The notes: a model not told the origin generated them from the sequence alone. A stretch of 64,000 nucleotides of DNA from Natrinema sp. SYSU A 869 (GCF_019879105.1 NZ_CP082248.1:682001-746000); one strand, 5' to 3'; shown: positions 18,173 through 27,087, numbered from the stretch's first letter. Numbers and translations are program-made.

Positions 18173-18794
18173 ATCGGAATGTTTGCGTATTGACGGATAA
18201 GCATTCCGAGAAGAGATGGAAGAAATGATATAGCGCATGGAAGACACGTTTGGTCATGCATACCCCCTGTCAGGATTCTCAAGAGAAGGAACAGTACATA
18301 CTGACATAGTCGTCAGAAAGGACATCACTAACGTTCTCAACGAGAACATAGTAACTACGCTCGATAATCTGCGTTGTGAGCCACATACTGCCGTTTCAAC
18401 TGTGTAATTCTCGTGAACCACGCCACGAACGAGCAACCCAACTGAACTGGTAAGCTCATACGCAGAAGTGAGTTGTCGAACTGTACCATCATCAGTTACA
18501 GCGTCTCTCCAGTTATATGGGCAGTCACGAATACTTCTGCTTCACCTAGGTTGAGTCAGTCACGTATCTTAGATACACTTGCGCAGTCACGGTCTTGTCG
18601 ATCATGATCTGACTAGCCTTGATGGCTTTGAGCGCATTCGTGAGGTACTCGTAGCCCTGTTGGAGGTCCGTTTTAGCGGCAGGAACGGTCGACAGACCAT
18701 CAAGTATCGACGTAAGCCACGTCAACAGAGTCAGTGCTTGCGAAGGTACTCAACGCTGTTGAGTTGAGAAAGACCGGCCGCGAAAACGACTCGC
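18173..18794. other. Intergenic region without clear gene
   Basis: About 620 bases with no convincing coding sequence. The composition is AT-richer and the frames are short, in keeping with decayed sequence next to the antitoxin remnant. Confidence 0.4.
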
Positions 18795-18943
18795 TCATTC
18801 GATGCCGAGTGCTGTATCGACTTCGTCTTCGAGATTCTCTATATTCCCTGGACCGAGGCAAACCTCGTCACCTGCCTCGGTGGAGGACTTCTTCCCTCTC
18901 TCAGCGAGTGACACCGGTTCGCTCTGTAGCCTTTCCAAGCGAG
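18795..18943 (-). pseudogene. UPF0175-family antitoxin remnant
   Basis: Reading the minus strand gives SLGKATERTGVTR, a stop, then EREEVL. After a frame change, DEVCLGPGNIENLEDEV follows. This matches the C-terminal pattern of UPF0175 antitoxins (SLGKAxELAGVS...WEF...GP..LEDLE) and a second remnant at 39359. The lesions show it is dead. UPF0175 proteins normally pair with PIN toxins, but none lies next to this copy. Confidence 0.5.
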
Positions 18944-19027
18944 ATTTTACTGAGAACGTAGGGTCCGATAGTGGTAGCGAGTGCTTCAGTTTCACTGCCC
19001 GAATCCTGTAGTCAGGTCACGAGTTAC

Positions 19028-19409
19028 TTGACCTCCTCCACGCCCTTCAGGGCGTGGAATCCGACCATCTGATTTCCGCCAGGTGTGGCGTTCGAGGTTC
19101 CAGCCCGCACTCAAGGGGAACCGGCAGCATACCGGGGGAACTCTCGTTTCCTCCCCTGTATAGGGCTGTGGCCCGGTCAAACAGGCCCCGTCGAATACCA
19201 TGTCATCGCCGTGCGAACCACCGCTGGTTCGCCATCCTTTGTGGTTCAGGAACGGCATCTCACGGTATTCGTCGCACTCTATGCTACGACACACCACACT
19301 AAACCAGTTTTGATGGAAATCCGTTCCGGCCATCTACGACAGTTGGTCGGATAGGCCTACCGCTCGACCCGCGCCTGAAGACGCGGGTATGCGCTATCGT
19401 TCTGTATCA
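19028..19409 (-). mobile_element. IS200/IS605-derived MITE (PATE-like), copy 1
   Basis: This 382-base element matches 36115-36496 over its full length with only a few differences. One end carries a hairpin (CCACGCCC/GGGCGTGG) next to CTTGAC. The other carries ACCCGCG/CGCGGGT. These are typical subterminal hairpins of haloarchaeal IS200/IS605 elements, and no target duplication is present, as expected for that family. It has no transposase. On the minus strand it resembles the tnpB 3'-end region, so it may retain an omega-RNA-like sequence (inference). Confidence 0.7.
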
Positions 19410-19647
19410 ATTCCGTGCGCACATCCTGCCGAGATATCGCCTGCTCATGCCAGCCGAGCCGTTCGTCGTAATGGTACTTCGTGAATGTCTGACCGGTCGT
19501 ATCGGCTGCAATGTACTGCGTTTGTTTGATACCCCAGACGTTCGAAGAGTGATACTCGGCGCCGACGTCTGCATGTGTGAGCTCAACAAGGACACACTCA
19601 ACGAATGGGACAAGTGACTCCCGACTCCGATCGTTCGGGACTCGCAA
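19410..19647 (-). pseudogene. Gene fragment interrupted by MITE copy 1
   Basis: A minus-strand frame (SLVPFVECVLVELTHADVGAEYHSSNVWGIKQTQYIAADTT shortened here to its key motif VWGIKQTQYIAADTTG) has protein-like composition. It runs straight into the MITE at 19409, where meaningful sequence ends. The remainder of the gene is not visible on the other side. The family is not recognised. Confidence 0.35.
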
Positions 19648-19897
19648 CTGGAGGTCAGACCAAGGTGGGAAAGAGGTCTGTCAATGAGTTGGTGTTCGAT
19701 CAATACCACGGTCTCGTGGGTGCTGTCGCTCAGAATTCAGACGCTCTATCAGGACAGTTCGACTGCCCGCACCTTTGTAAGGGGTGATAAATATGACATC
19801 ACGGTTGCGACGTTATTAGGAGATGTAGCACGATTTCTTCCTTCCAAGATACTCGCGGTAAGCATAGGTGAAGAAGTTACTAAAGAACCCGTATCCG

Positions 19898-20338
19898 TTA
19901 GTCCTCTCGCATAACTGCTAACCGGAACTTCCCAAACGATCGAATTACCTCAACAAATTCACCGGGGTCAACCGGTTTTTCGAGAACTGCATCTTCGTCT
20001 GCATCATGATCGAGGTCGCGGGATTTAGTCAGATCTTCATCCATCCCAGTCAGGATGATCACTGGGACGTGATCCAATTCAGGGTGGTGTTTGATTTCGT
20101 GTAGAACGTCTTCACCGTCCACTTTCGGCAGTTTCAGGTCGAGCAGTATGATGTCTGGTCGGGAAGCGTCCTCGTACTCTCCGCGTCGGTTGATGAAATC
20201 GAGGGCGGCTTGACCATCAGTAACGGTGTTGAGTGTGTTCGCAATATTGCCGTCTGAGAAGGCTTCTTCGATGAGACGAATATCGCCCGGGTTATCTTCT
20301 ACCAGCAATATTACTGCCTCTGATGATCCACTTTCCAT
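19898..20338 (-). CDS. Response regulator, single receiver domain
   Basis: The 146-residue protein has a complete CheY-like receiver. The acidic pair is in LLVEDNPGDIRL, the phospho-acceptor Asp in DIILLDLKLP, the Thr in VIILTGMDE, and the Lys in VLEKPVDP. There is no output domain. Stand-alone receivers of this Rcp1-like type are frequent in haloarchaea and pass phosphate from orphan histidine kinases. No kinase is nearby. Confidence 0.92.
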   Translation of the reverse strand: MESGSSEAVILLVEDNPGDIRLIEEAFSDGNIANTLNTVTDGQAALDFINRRGEYEDASRPDIILLDLKLPKVDGEDVLHEIKHHPELDHVPVIILTGMDEDLTKSRDLDHDADEDAVLEKPVDPGEFVEVIRSFGKFRLAVMRED

Positions 20339-20583
20339 TATCTAATGTTGTAGGTTAACAAGTATAAGGAGTTCGGAGAGGTGCTTTGGAGGTGGAATTT
20401 CAGAATTGACTGTTGCTGCAACCTTCGTTCAGTACGCTCACGTACTTACCGAACCGAAAACTTCAGCTTTATTACTTAGTCTGAATGAAGAAAATATTCT
20501 TACTAGCTACTGTTACTCGGAGCTATCTCCAAATAACCGCCCCCACAAAGAGGTTGTCCCTGAGCCGGTATCTGACTCAGACG

Positions 20584-21225
20584 TCATCCTAGCTTGCTCT
20601 TCTCGAGTTTCCCAATGGGAATCACCTGCCCGGGCGCTGTCTGCAACTCCTCGAACACGTTGACGACCGCACTCGGCAGGTCTTTCCCACCGACGACAGC
20701 TTCACCCAGCCGCTGGCCGATCACCGCTCGAGACCAGCCATCCAACTGGTCAGCCAGCCGCATTGATTGTTTGTTCACTGCCGCCAACTGCTCTCGAGTG
20801 AGTTCTGCACGGGGATCCACCCGATCTGGGTCCGCCATTGGATCCACACTCGCAGCCCGCTTCTGGAACGTCACACACCGCTCTACGCTCAGTCTCGCGG
20901 CAATCTCTCGCGTCCGCTTTTCACGTCCCTCTTGTGTTCCCAGCTCGGCCTGGGAACTAATCCGCTCGAGTTCTTCCTCGCGTGCCTTGATACGCTCTTC
21001 CTGCTCGAGGGTGACACCGTGAATTCGCTCAGTGTTCGTCTCTGCAATTCCGTCTGGATGGTTCGCATCCACCTTCGCCTGTATCTCCTGTTTGACTGTC
21101 GCCTCGAATACCGGCGTCTCGTCGACGACTGGGGCGCTATCTTCATCGACCATCTGCTTGCCTGCCTGTTCGAACGCCTGTTCATCCACCGTAACGACCT
21201 TGCTACTCGAGTTGTTACTTGACAT
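20584..21225 (-). pseudogene. RPA-like gene, truncated copy 3
   Basis: The frame starts MSSNNSSSKVVTVDE like the complete copies and follows them to VIPIGKLE, about residue 208. It then ends after five unrelated residues. The whole OB fold is missing, so ssDNA binding should be lost. The upstream palindrome and about 160 bases of noncoding sequence are retained. The break falls near 20600, where sequence similarity to the other copies stops. Confidence 0.85.
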
Positions 21226-21660
21226 TGGATCTCACTGATCCGAAGGCGCTCACGCGCCTGCCACCGCGATGCTGGTACATCGCGGTTTTCCGATCACAAC
21301 GACCGACAGAACCATCTGCGCGCTCTCGCTCGCGCCTTCGCGAGCGCCCTACCGGGCGCGAGCGAGAGCGCGCCTAAGTGGGGTGACCCAACCAGCACCG
21401 CGCGCCGTCCGCCCGGAGCGAGCGGCCAGCACACAAGCCGGTTTCGTGTCCATCGAGCGAGCGACGTCTGGAGCGAGGGAGACGCAACCGAAAGCGCGCT
21501 TGGTGCTGGCGTCGAGGGCACATCCATTTTAGCCCGGAACGGCGCTCGCGGTGCGGAGAGCGCCCGCATGCCCGGAATGGTCTGTCGCGAAACGGCGAAC
21601 GGAGTGAGCCGTATGCGACGCGGAGGGCGGCATGCGGCGAGCGGGGCAGGCCGATACCCA
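21226..21660. other. Conserved noncoding block, copy 3
   Basis: It holds the palindrome plus a segment nearly identical to 16056-16215, then a diverged GC-rich part. No gene is seen. Confidence 0.5.
21319..21372. repeat. Palindromic hairpin upstream of truncated RPA-like copy
   Basis: CGCGCTCTCGCTCGCGCC at 21319-21336 pairs with 21355-21372; one more outer base pair extends it to 19. The spacer differs from copy 1 at CCTACCGGG, yet both arms are intact. Confidence 0.75.
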
Positions 21661-21677
21661 AGAACGAGCAACCAATG

Positions 21678-22030
21678 TTACAGCATCCCGATCAATCCAC
21701 GTGGGTGATCCGTTCGCGAGTCAGCAGTTCGTTCGAGAATACGCTTACAGACCACGTCGACGGGCGCGTGCTCGGGATTGCCAGTTCCGCTCCTGCACGT
21801 TGGCGCGTAGATGATCATCATCGCTTCGGTCTCGCGAACATCAATCTCGGTCGCGGCCATCCGCTGGGTTGTCTTCCCCGCGAAATGGAGCCCCGAACTC
21901 CGTAACACAGCAATGAGTTTTCCAGCTCCGTATCAGTCCAAGAAGTAGTTGACGTCGTCATCAACCCCATAGAGTGCAAGCGCATGCAGGTCTGTTGGTG
22001 TGATCACGATCATCGTCGACCACATGTAGC
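21678..22030 (-). pseudogene. Remnant of a DUF7437-like regulator
   Basis: The segment LHFAGKTTQRMAATEIDVRETEAMMII closely matches the gene at 40050 (GKTTQRMVASDIDVRDTEAMMII). Further matching sequence at 21930-22030 continues in other frames. The N-terminal winged helix is absent. It is a decayed paralogue in the position equivalent to 40050 in the parallel block. Confidence 0.65.
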
Positions 22031-22081
22031 GAGAACAGAGAGTGAGGAGATCGGTTTTCGGATATCCAAGAACAAGATCTT

Positions 22082-22485
22082 TCAGGGTGCCGCTGAACCG
22101 ACACTCCCGTTCGATCCTGCAAACGGGATGTCGATTTCAAGACCATCGTAGGCCAGTTTCGGTTTCTTTGCCTGACCAGATCTGCTCTTTTAAACTCAAT
22201 GACGCCGATGTCTTCGAGCTCGGAAAGGTTCCGATGAACCTGCTTGTAATCTCGCTCCACCAGGTCAGCGGCTTCGCGGATGCTCTCGGGCTGGTGTTTG
22301 GAGATTGTTTCCAACAGTTCTAGGTTCTTCGGGCTAAGCAGGCGACTAAGTTCTGCATACGATCCGAAGTTCAACACCGGCTGGGAATCGTCAAGATCTT
22401 CACCCTCCTGGGCGGCCTTGATTCGGCTACGCGTGCGCTGGTTGAGGCGATCACGTTCACCGACGGTGACTTTGAGCGTGCGCAT
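22082..22485 (-). pseudogene. Winged-helix antitoxin-type regulator (HVO_A0114-like), frameshifted
   Basis: The ATG at 22485 opens MRTLKVTVGERDRLNQRT, followed by LLSPKNLELLETI and a helix-turn-helix (SIREAADLVERDYKQVHRNLSELE), as in HVO_A0114-type proteins. After GVIEFKRA the expected C-terminus (GQAKKPKLAYDGLEIDIPFAG) lies in another frame and ends at 22082. The uncorrected frame runs on to 21961 with non-haloarchaeal composition. So one base is gained or lost near 22190. It follows the TumE-like gene by 23 bases, forming a toxin-antitoxin-like pair. Confidence 0.7.
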
Positions 22486-22508
22486 GGTGTCTACCTCCTG
22501 GAGACGTC

Positions 22509-22754
22509 CTACTCCGACCAGTTCCATGAGACAGGCGACATCTCCTCGGTTTCGTGTTTGAAGCGATCGTAGAGCGTCAACATCCCGGGGAATTCGATGA
22601 TTTCAACACCGTTTCGGGTGTGGCGCTCGTGGCCTTTCGTCCGTTCATGGGCGTTGTCGTATCGAAGGATTGTGTCGCCGCCGACTTCCACGTGGTGTAG
22701 GCTGTAGTCCCATCCGAATGGGTACTTCTTATCCTCCGTCTGTCGAATAATCAC
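22509..22754 (-). CDS. TumE-like (DUF6516) putative toxin, possibly 5'-truncated
   Basis: The 81-residue frame from a GTG contains DTILRYDNAHERTKGHERHTRNG, characteristic of the DUF6516/TumE family encoded before HVO_A0114-like antitoxins. Family members usually have about 20-30 more N-terminal residues. Here an in-frame stop lies 13 codons upstream of the GTG and no ATG precedes it, so the start may be lost. Its partner gene is frameshifted, suggesting the pair is decaying. Confidence 0.65.
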   Translation of the reverse strand: MIIRQTEDKKYPFGWDYSLHHVEVGGDTILRYDNAHERTKGHERHTRNGVEIIEFPGMLTLYDRFKHETEEMSPVSWNWSE

Positions 22755-23040
22755 ATCGATGATGTATCCGTCTTCGATCGTTACTCTGTTTCTTTATTCT
22801 GAAAAGCTTACGAAACTCGTGACAAGTACAGGTGAAATACACATCGCCTAGGACAGTAGTTGCACCTGCCGTTGTGGATTTAGAACTCGCCTATTTCTTA
22901 TACCAATAATTCTCCGGCCAACTTCCGCATCTTGTGAGATACAGTATGTGGTAGTAGTGACAAGCATGTTCTCTCGATTCCCATCCGGCAGGAACGGCCC
23001 TCTCCACTATCTATGAGAGGTTTATACACTAACATGTATT

Positions 23041-24837
23041 ATGAACGAGCGTAGCGAGGTGCTTGGAACAGGTGTCTCACGCCGTAAACTTCTCTTGGCA
23101 ACCAGTGCGACAAGTATCTCGGCTATCGCAGGCTGTTCAGCACCGAGCTCAAAGAAGGAACCAATACCAACTACTGTATCAGAGCATTCGTCGCCAGACC
23201 TTGAAAAATGGGTCGACGAAGTTCCATGCCCAGGAGTTATAGAGCCAACTGGGACGAAAAACGGACAACCTTATTACGAAATTGGGATGCGTGAGGTTGA
23301 ACAGAAACTCCACAACGACCTTCCCTTGACGACAGTCTGGGGATACGACGGCCAGTATCCGGGGCCGACTATCGAAGCCCAACAGGGCGAACCAATCTAT
23401 GTGCGGTGGCAAAACGAATTACCAGACGATCACCTCTTACCCGAAGATACGACGATCCATAGCGATCTTATACCGTACGATACGCCAGGCGTACGCGTCG
23501 TAACGCACCTTCATGGTGGGAACGTCGAATCCGAGAGCGATGGTCATGCTCAGGCGTGGTTCACTCGGGACTTTCAGGAGACGGGACCGAAATTCGAGAA
23601 AAATGACTATTACTATGTGAACGATCAGCCTCCAACGACTCTGTGGTACCACGACCACTCTCTCGGCATCACACGATTAAACGTGTATGCCGGTCTGGCG
23701 GGCTTCTATCTCCTTCGAAACGAACACGAACAGGAACTCGGGCTACCAGAGGGCGAGTACGAGATCCCACTCGTTCTTCAGGATCGAAGCTTCAATGATG
23801 ACGGATCGTTGTTCTATCCGACAGCCGTCTCGGATGATCAGATACGTGGAGATGATCCACAACCGGAGCCAAGCATCGTTCCACAGTTCTACGGAGATAC
23901 GTCAATCGTTAACGGGAAAGCCTGGCCTCGACTGTCTGTCAACCCCAGAAAATATCGGTTGCGGCTTCTCAACGGGGCAAATAGTCGATACTACAATCTT
24001 ACACTCCTCGAGTACGACGAAACCTCCGGCGAGACCGGTGCCGATGGACCCTCATTCATCCAGATCGGGAACGATGGTGGTCTCCTCTCAGAACCGGTCG
24101 AGATCACTGACCGCCTCGAACTTGGATCGAGCCAACGTGCCGACGTCGTCGTTGACTTTTCCGACTACGCTGGCCAAACGCTGCTCCTCCACAACAATGC
24201 ACCATCCCTGTACCGAGGCACGCTAGAGAGAAGCGAGGAGACGAAGCCACTTCCGGAGGTTATGCTCATCGACGTTGACGACGCAGGAAACGGTCAAGAT
24301 CCAAGCCAGGTCCCGAACGAACTAACGACAGTTCCGAAACTCCCTGCTGACACGGCTGACAGACACAGAAAACTCTGGCTCTCTACGCAAACCGATGACT
24401 ATGGACGGATGCTCCACCTACTCGGGACACAGGATCAGATACGAGGGTACAAACTGACTGATTCTGTCACCGAGAATCCAATGCTTGGTGATACCGAGAT
24501 CTGGAGTATCGCTAATAACACCGGTATGTCGCATCCAATACATATCCACCTTATCCACTTTCAGGTATTGGGCCGACAGTCGCTGGCCGACTACGACGCA
24601 ACCGCGGAGACCATCGATACGGACACATTCGAGTCACCAAGACCCTTCGAATTGGGCTGGAAAGACGTAGTGACTGTTGATCCTGGTGAGATGGTTCACG
24701 TGATTGCACATTTTGGGGAGTACAAAGGGTTGTTCAACGACCAGACTGGCGAATACATGTGGCACTGTCACATGATTGAACACGAGGATCACGACATGAT
24801 GCGTCCCCTCAGAGTAGGGACGGATTCTGATGACTAA
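23041..24837 (+). CDS. Multicopper oxidase (laccase-like Tat lipoprotein)
   Basis: The 598-residue protein has a Tat leader with lipobox (RRKLLLATSATSISAIAGC), so it should be lipid-anchored outside the cell. Three cupredoxin domains carry all copper motifs: HLHGG (about 155), WYHDHS (about 201), HPIHIHLIHF (about 497) and WHCHMIEHEDHDMM (about 573). The last two supply the type-1 Cys and His, with a possible Met axial ligand. It resembles haloarchaeal LccA and bacterial CotA. It likely oxidises phenolics, Cu(I) or Mn(II) with O2. It stands alone; no copper transporter is adjacent. Confidence 0.93.
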   Translation: MNERSEVLGTGVSRRKLLLATSATSISAIAGCSAPSSKKEPIPTTVSEHSSPDLEKWVDEVPCPGVIEPTGTKNGQPYYEIGMREVEQKLHNDLPLTTVWGYDGQYPGPTIEAQQGEPIYVRWQNELPDDHLLPEDTTIHSDLIPYDTPGVRVVTHLHGGNVESESDGHAQAWFTRDFQETGPKFEKNDYYYVNDQPPTTLWYHDHSLGITRLNVYAGLAGFYLLRNEHEQELGLPEGEYEIPLVLQDRSFNDDGSLFYPTAVSDDQIRGDDPQPEPSIVPQFYGDTSIVNGKAWPRLSVNPRKYRLRLLNGANSRYYNLTLLEYDETSGETGADGPSFIQIGNDGGLLSEPVEITDRLELGSSQRADVVVDFSDYAGQTLLLHNNAPSLYRGTLERSEETKPLPEVMLIDVDDAGNGQDPSQVPNELTTVPKLPADTADRHRKLWLSTQTDDYGRMLHLLGTQDQIRGYKLTDSVTENPMLGDTEIWSIANNTGMSHPIHIHLIHFQVLGRQSLADYDATAETIDTDTFESPRPFELGWKDVVTVDPGEMVHVIAHFGEYKGLFNDQTGEYMWHCHMIEHEDHDMMRPLRVGTDSDD

Positions 24838-24875
24838 CTGGGCTTAAACTGCTGTCATTCAGTTCGCAGACTTAC

Positions 24876-24995
24876 TTACTGAAAGTGATCGTATCGGACT
24901 TCACACTTGTCGGAACAGAACCGTCCGGCGTATCCTGCTTGATTACGGGCGAGTCTCGTACAGGTCGGCAGTCGACACTCATTGCGGTCAGTCAT
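24876..24995 (-). CDS. 39-residue zinc-finger microprotein
   Basis: Reading the minus strand from the ATG at 24995 gives MTDRNECRLPTC, followed by GRFCSDKCEVRYDHFQ and a stop. Four cysteines (positions 7, 12, 27, 31) form a plausible zinc site, and third codon positions are GC-rich, as in real haloarchaeal genes. It lies between the multicopper oxidase and the SWIM gene. The function is unknown. Confidence 0.55.
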   Translation of the reverse strand: MTDRNECRLPTCTRLARNQAGYAGRFCSDKCEVRYDHFQ

Positions 24996-25153
24996 CTGGC
25001 GATACCTCGATTCAGAAACCGAGTCGTCTCACTGTCTGGCGACGCTGGTACTCCATCAGCTATATTCATGGATTGCTGCGATGGCTCTGTTCGAGCCCCC
25101 GCACTCCTTCTGGGGCGACAAACTGCCTTGAGCAACGACTCAATCACTCATCG

Positions 25154-25717
25154 TCAGCGGCTGAATGTCCCATCTGGGGCAGGAACCAGTCCCGTACGGA
25201 TCTCGAGATCGAGACGCCGAAGATGCTTGCAGCCATCGTCTAGCTGACGTTGCTCGAAGTCCGGACAGGTACATGTCCCTTTCTCGATGTCGACTTCGTA
25301 GGTATTTCCACTCTCACTCACAACCTCGTAGAGAGCGCCCGCTGTGGCAAAGCGGACGTCCATGTCCTCACTCAATGCACGGCGAGTTCGTGGGTCGTCG
25401 ATCGAGTAACTACCTGCCTCGAGTGGGGTCGATGGTGCCGGTGTTTCACACTGGTCTCTGAACTCGTCGCGACGATTGCGTTCTTGGCCACAGTTCCGAC
25501 AGCGCCAGTAGCGTGTGCGGTACTCGTAGCCATCGGTGAGATCGATATCGTATGGTGTTGGTTCCCTGCCTGGGAGCCACTCGTCGATCGCGATGAGTTC
25601 ATGCCCGTTTAGTCGAGCAACGTCTCCGGAATACCTCTGCTCTCGGTCAGTGGTGTCGCCGCGATCGTGATGGTGCTCCTGCTGCTGCTCGTGATGGATT
25701 GGTCGATCTGTACTCAT
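25154..25717 (-). CDS. SWIM zinc-finger protein
   Basis: The 187-residue protein has a SWIM motif near residues 150-170 (CTCPDF then CKHLRRL; CxCx(n)CxH) after a short beta strand pair (YEVDIEKG). An upstream CRNCG...QC knuckle around residues 75-90 may bind a second zinc. The N-terminus is histidine-rich (HHEQQQEHHH). SWIM domains bind DNA or proteins, and haloarchaea carry many such genes on plasmids near transposons and repair genes. The partner is unknown. Confidence 0.85.
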   Translation of the reverse strand: MSTDRPIHHEQQQEHHHDRGDTTDREQRYSGDVARLNGHELIAIDEWLPGREPTPYDIDLTDGYEYRTRYWRCRNCGQERNRRDEFRDQCETPAPSTPLEAGSYSIDDPRTRRALSEDMDVRFATAGALYEVVSESGNTYEVDIEKGTCTCPDFEQRQLDDGCKHLRRLDLEIRTGLVPAPDGTFSR

Positions 25718-25947
25718 GGGTACTCTCGAGGCACACGTCGTCGCGCCTCACCCGTCAGGCGCGAAAAAACAATTCAGATTTTAGGTCAGGTAATCGGTGG
25801 TGGAGAGACAAATCTGAATGGGAATCTCAGTCCCAGTTTGCTCGAATGAGCACTCCGAGACCGTCTGGTACCTCCCAGAGTCTGGCCTATACCCGCTGAG
25901 GGTATTCTTAAGCGAGTCGATAGCAAAGAGTGGAGTACGAAGTCGAG

Positions 25948-26211
25948 ATGAACGATCTCTCTGATCCACGGCCACCGCTACCGGAGTGGATATTGGACAC
26001 GTACGATGTCCTTTGTACTCACAGCCTCAACTCGGCTGAGCAGGAAGACGCCCAGTCGATCCCTCGAGAGCAAGCGCTCGAAGTTCTCCACAGTACCGAT
26101 GAACTGGCCCTCGAACCCGAGGACGCGACCCATGCACTCACCCGATTGATTGAGCGAGGCTACTTTTACAAGGTTGACGGCGAACTTCGGGTGACGACGC
26201 CAGAAGACTAA
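25948..26211 (+). CDS. Small winged-helix-like protein
   Basis: This 87-residue acidic protein starts MNDLSDPRPPLPEWIL. The pattern ALTRLIERGYFYKVDGELRVT looks like the last helix and wing of a winged helix-turn-helix. The ATG at 25948 was preferred to an upstream GTG because it yields the usual acidic start. No family is recognised with certainty. Confidence 0.6.
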   Translation: MNDLSDPRPPLPEWILDTYDVLCTHSLNSAEQEDAQSIPREQALEVLHSTDELALEPEDATHALTRLIERGYFYKVDGELRVTTPED

Positions 26212-26391
26212 CTCGTGGATGCGGTTCGAAGCGCAATACTGGATTTGGAACGTAATCGACTATCAGTTTCTGTGATCGCTCCTTCACTGATCTCCACTGG
26301 ATCAATAGAACATGCTCCTCTTCGCGTTGATCACGCCGATCCAAATATGTGGCATCGGTGGTCTCAATCGGCGTCGATGATTGAGTATTCC

Positions 26392-26544
26392 TCAGAGGTC
26401 AGGCGACGCGACTCGACAGCCACACGGCGCCGCGACATGCTCCATCGGACCGCGTGTGTGTACCAGAATTACCGCTTTCCCACAGTGCGGACACGATGGC
26501 AGCGACCAGTCTTCCTCCTCTCCTGACTGTCTCTTCTCGCTCAT
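26392..26544 (-). CDS. 50-residue zinc-finger microprotein
   Basis: The minus strand encodes MSEKRQSGEEEDWSLP, then CPHCGKAVILV and CGCRVASPDL. One CPxCG knuckle plus a C-terminal CGC could bind zinc. CPxCG microproteins are a recognised haloarchaeal class. The codon pattern is GC-rich at third positions, and the acidic start fits. The function is unknown. Confidence 0.6.
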   Translation of the reverse strand: MSEKRQSGEEEDWSLPSCPHCGKAVILVHTRGPMEHVAAPCGCRVASPDL

Positions 26545-26660
26545 AGCCACCTCGAGCGGCGACTATCTGGATTGACGGTTACTCGAGTACGATACGACTC
26601 TCGTGCGGGACGTTTATATCCCGTTAGAAGTAAGCGAAACATGGCTTTCAAATCCCGGGT

Positions 26661-26756
26661 ATGGGATTGGAAGCCACGTCTCGGGTGTGCCAGCACCCGG
26701 GGCATTTCAACGCATGCCCCCGCGACGAGGTGGAGCGCGGCTTCCATCTTGATTAA
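26661..26756 (+). CDS. Possible 31-residue Cys/His microprotein (alternatively a structured RNA)
   Basis: ATG at 26661 opens MGLEATSRVCQHPGHFNACPRDE, with a C-H-H-C set that could bind zinc and GC-rich third positions. A TATA-like TTTATAT lies at 26611-26617. However, the DNA can also fold: GGAAGCC (26669-26675) pairs with GGCTTCC, and it encloses further stems such as GGGTG/CACCC. An overlapping frame from 26641 encodes 41 other residues. Which product is real cannot be settled by eye. Confidence 0.35.
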   Translation: MGLEATSRVCQHPGHFNACPRDEVERGFHLD

Positions 26757-26892
26757 TGATACCTAGTCACTTATAGCATTGGGATTGAAACTCGAGAGAA
26801 ATAGTTTGATACCCATCTTGCTCGGTGACTCTTTGCCGGTATTCTGACCCTCATGCTCTGATTTATATACGATCAGGAGGCTACTGCCGGCG

Positions 26893-27087
26893 ATGTCTGA
26901 ATACGAATACAGAGATAACCTTCTCATCGCTGTCGCACTAACTGAGTTCAGCGTCCAGTACGAGCAAGCTGATCCCGAACTAGCTGAGCATGCCTGGCAA
27001 CTGGCTGCCACCCGTCTCGTCGATCACGATATTCGGCCCGCTAGGGCTGTCGACGAACTCGAGATTGGAGCGCCAAGTAGAGAGTGA
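26893..27087 (+). CDS. Small helical hypothetical protein
   Basis: This 64-residue acidic protein (MSEYEYRDNLLIAVALTEF) appears all-helical. A TATA-like TTTATATA lies about 30 bases upstream and a GGAGG about 13 bases before the ATG. Neither family nor function is recognised. Confidence 0.6.
   Translation: MSEYEYRDNLLIAVALTEFSVQYEQADPELAEHAWQLAATRLVDHDIRPARAVDELEIGAPSRE

Noticed and set aside
23021-23028. TATA box of the multicopper oxidase gene
   Set aside because: TTTATACA is only about 15 bases before the ATG at 23041, too close for a leaderless promoter, and no start lies at the expected distance.
26669-26756. tRNA gene
   Set aside because: A 7-bp closing stem suggested an acceptor arm, but there is no T-loop GTTCGA sequence and no consistent D or anticodon arm.
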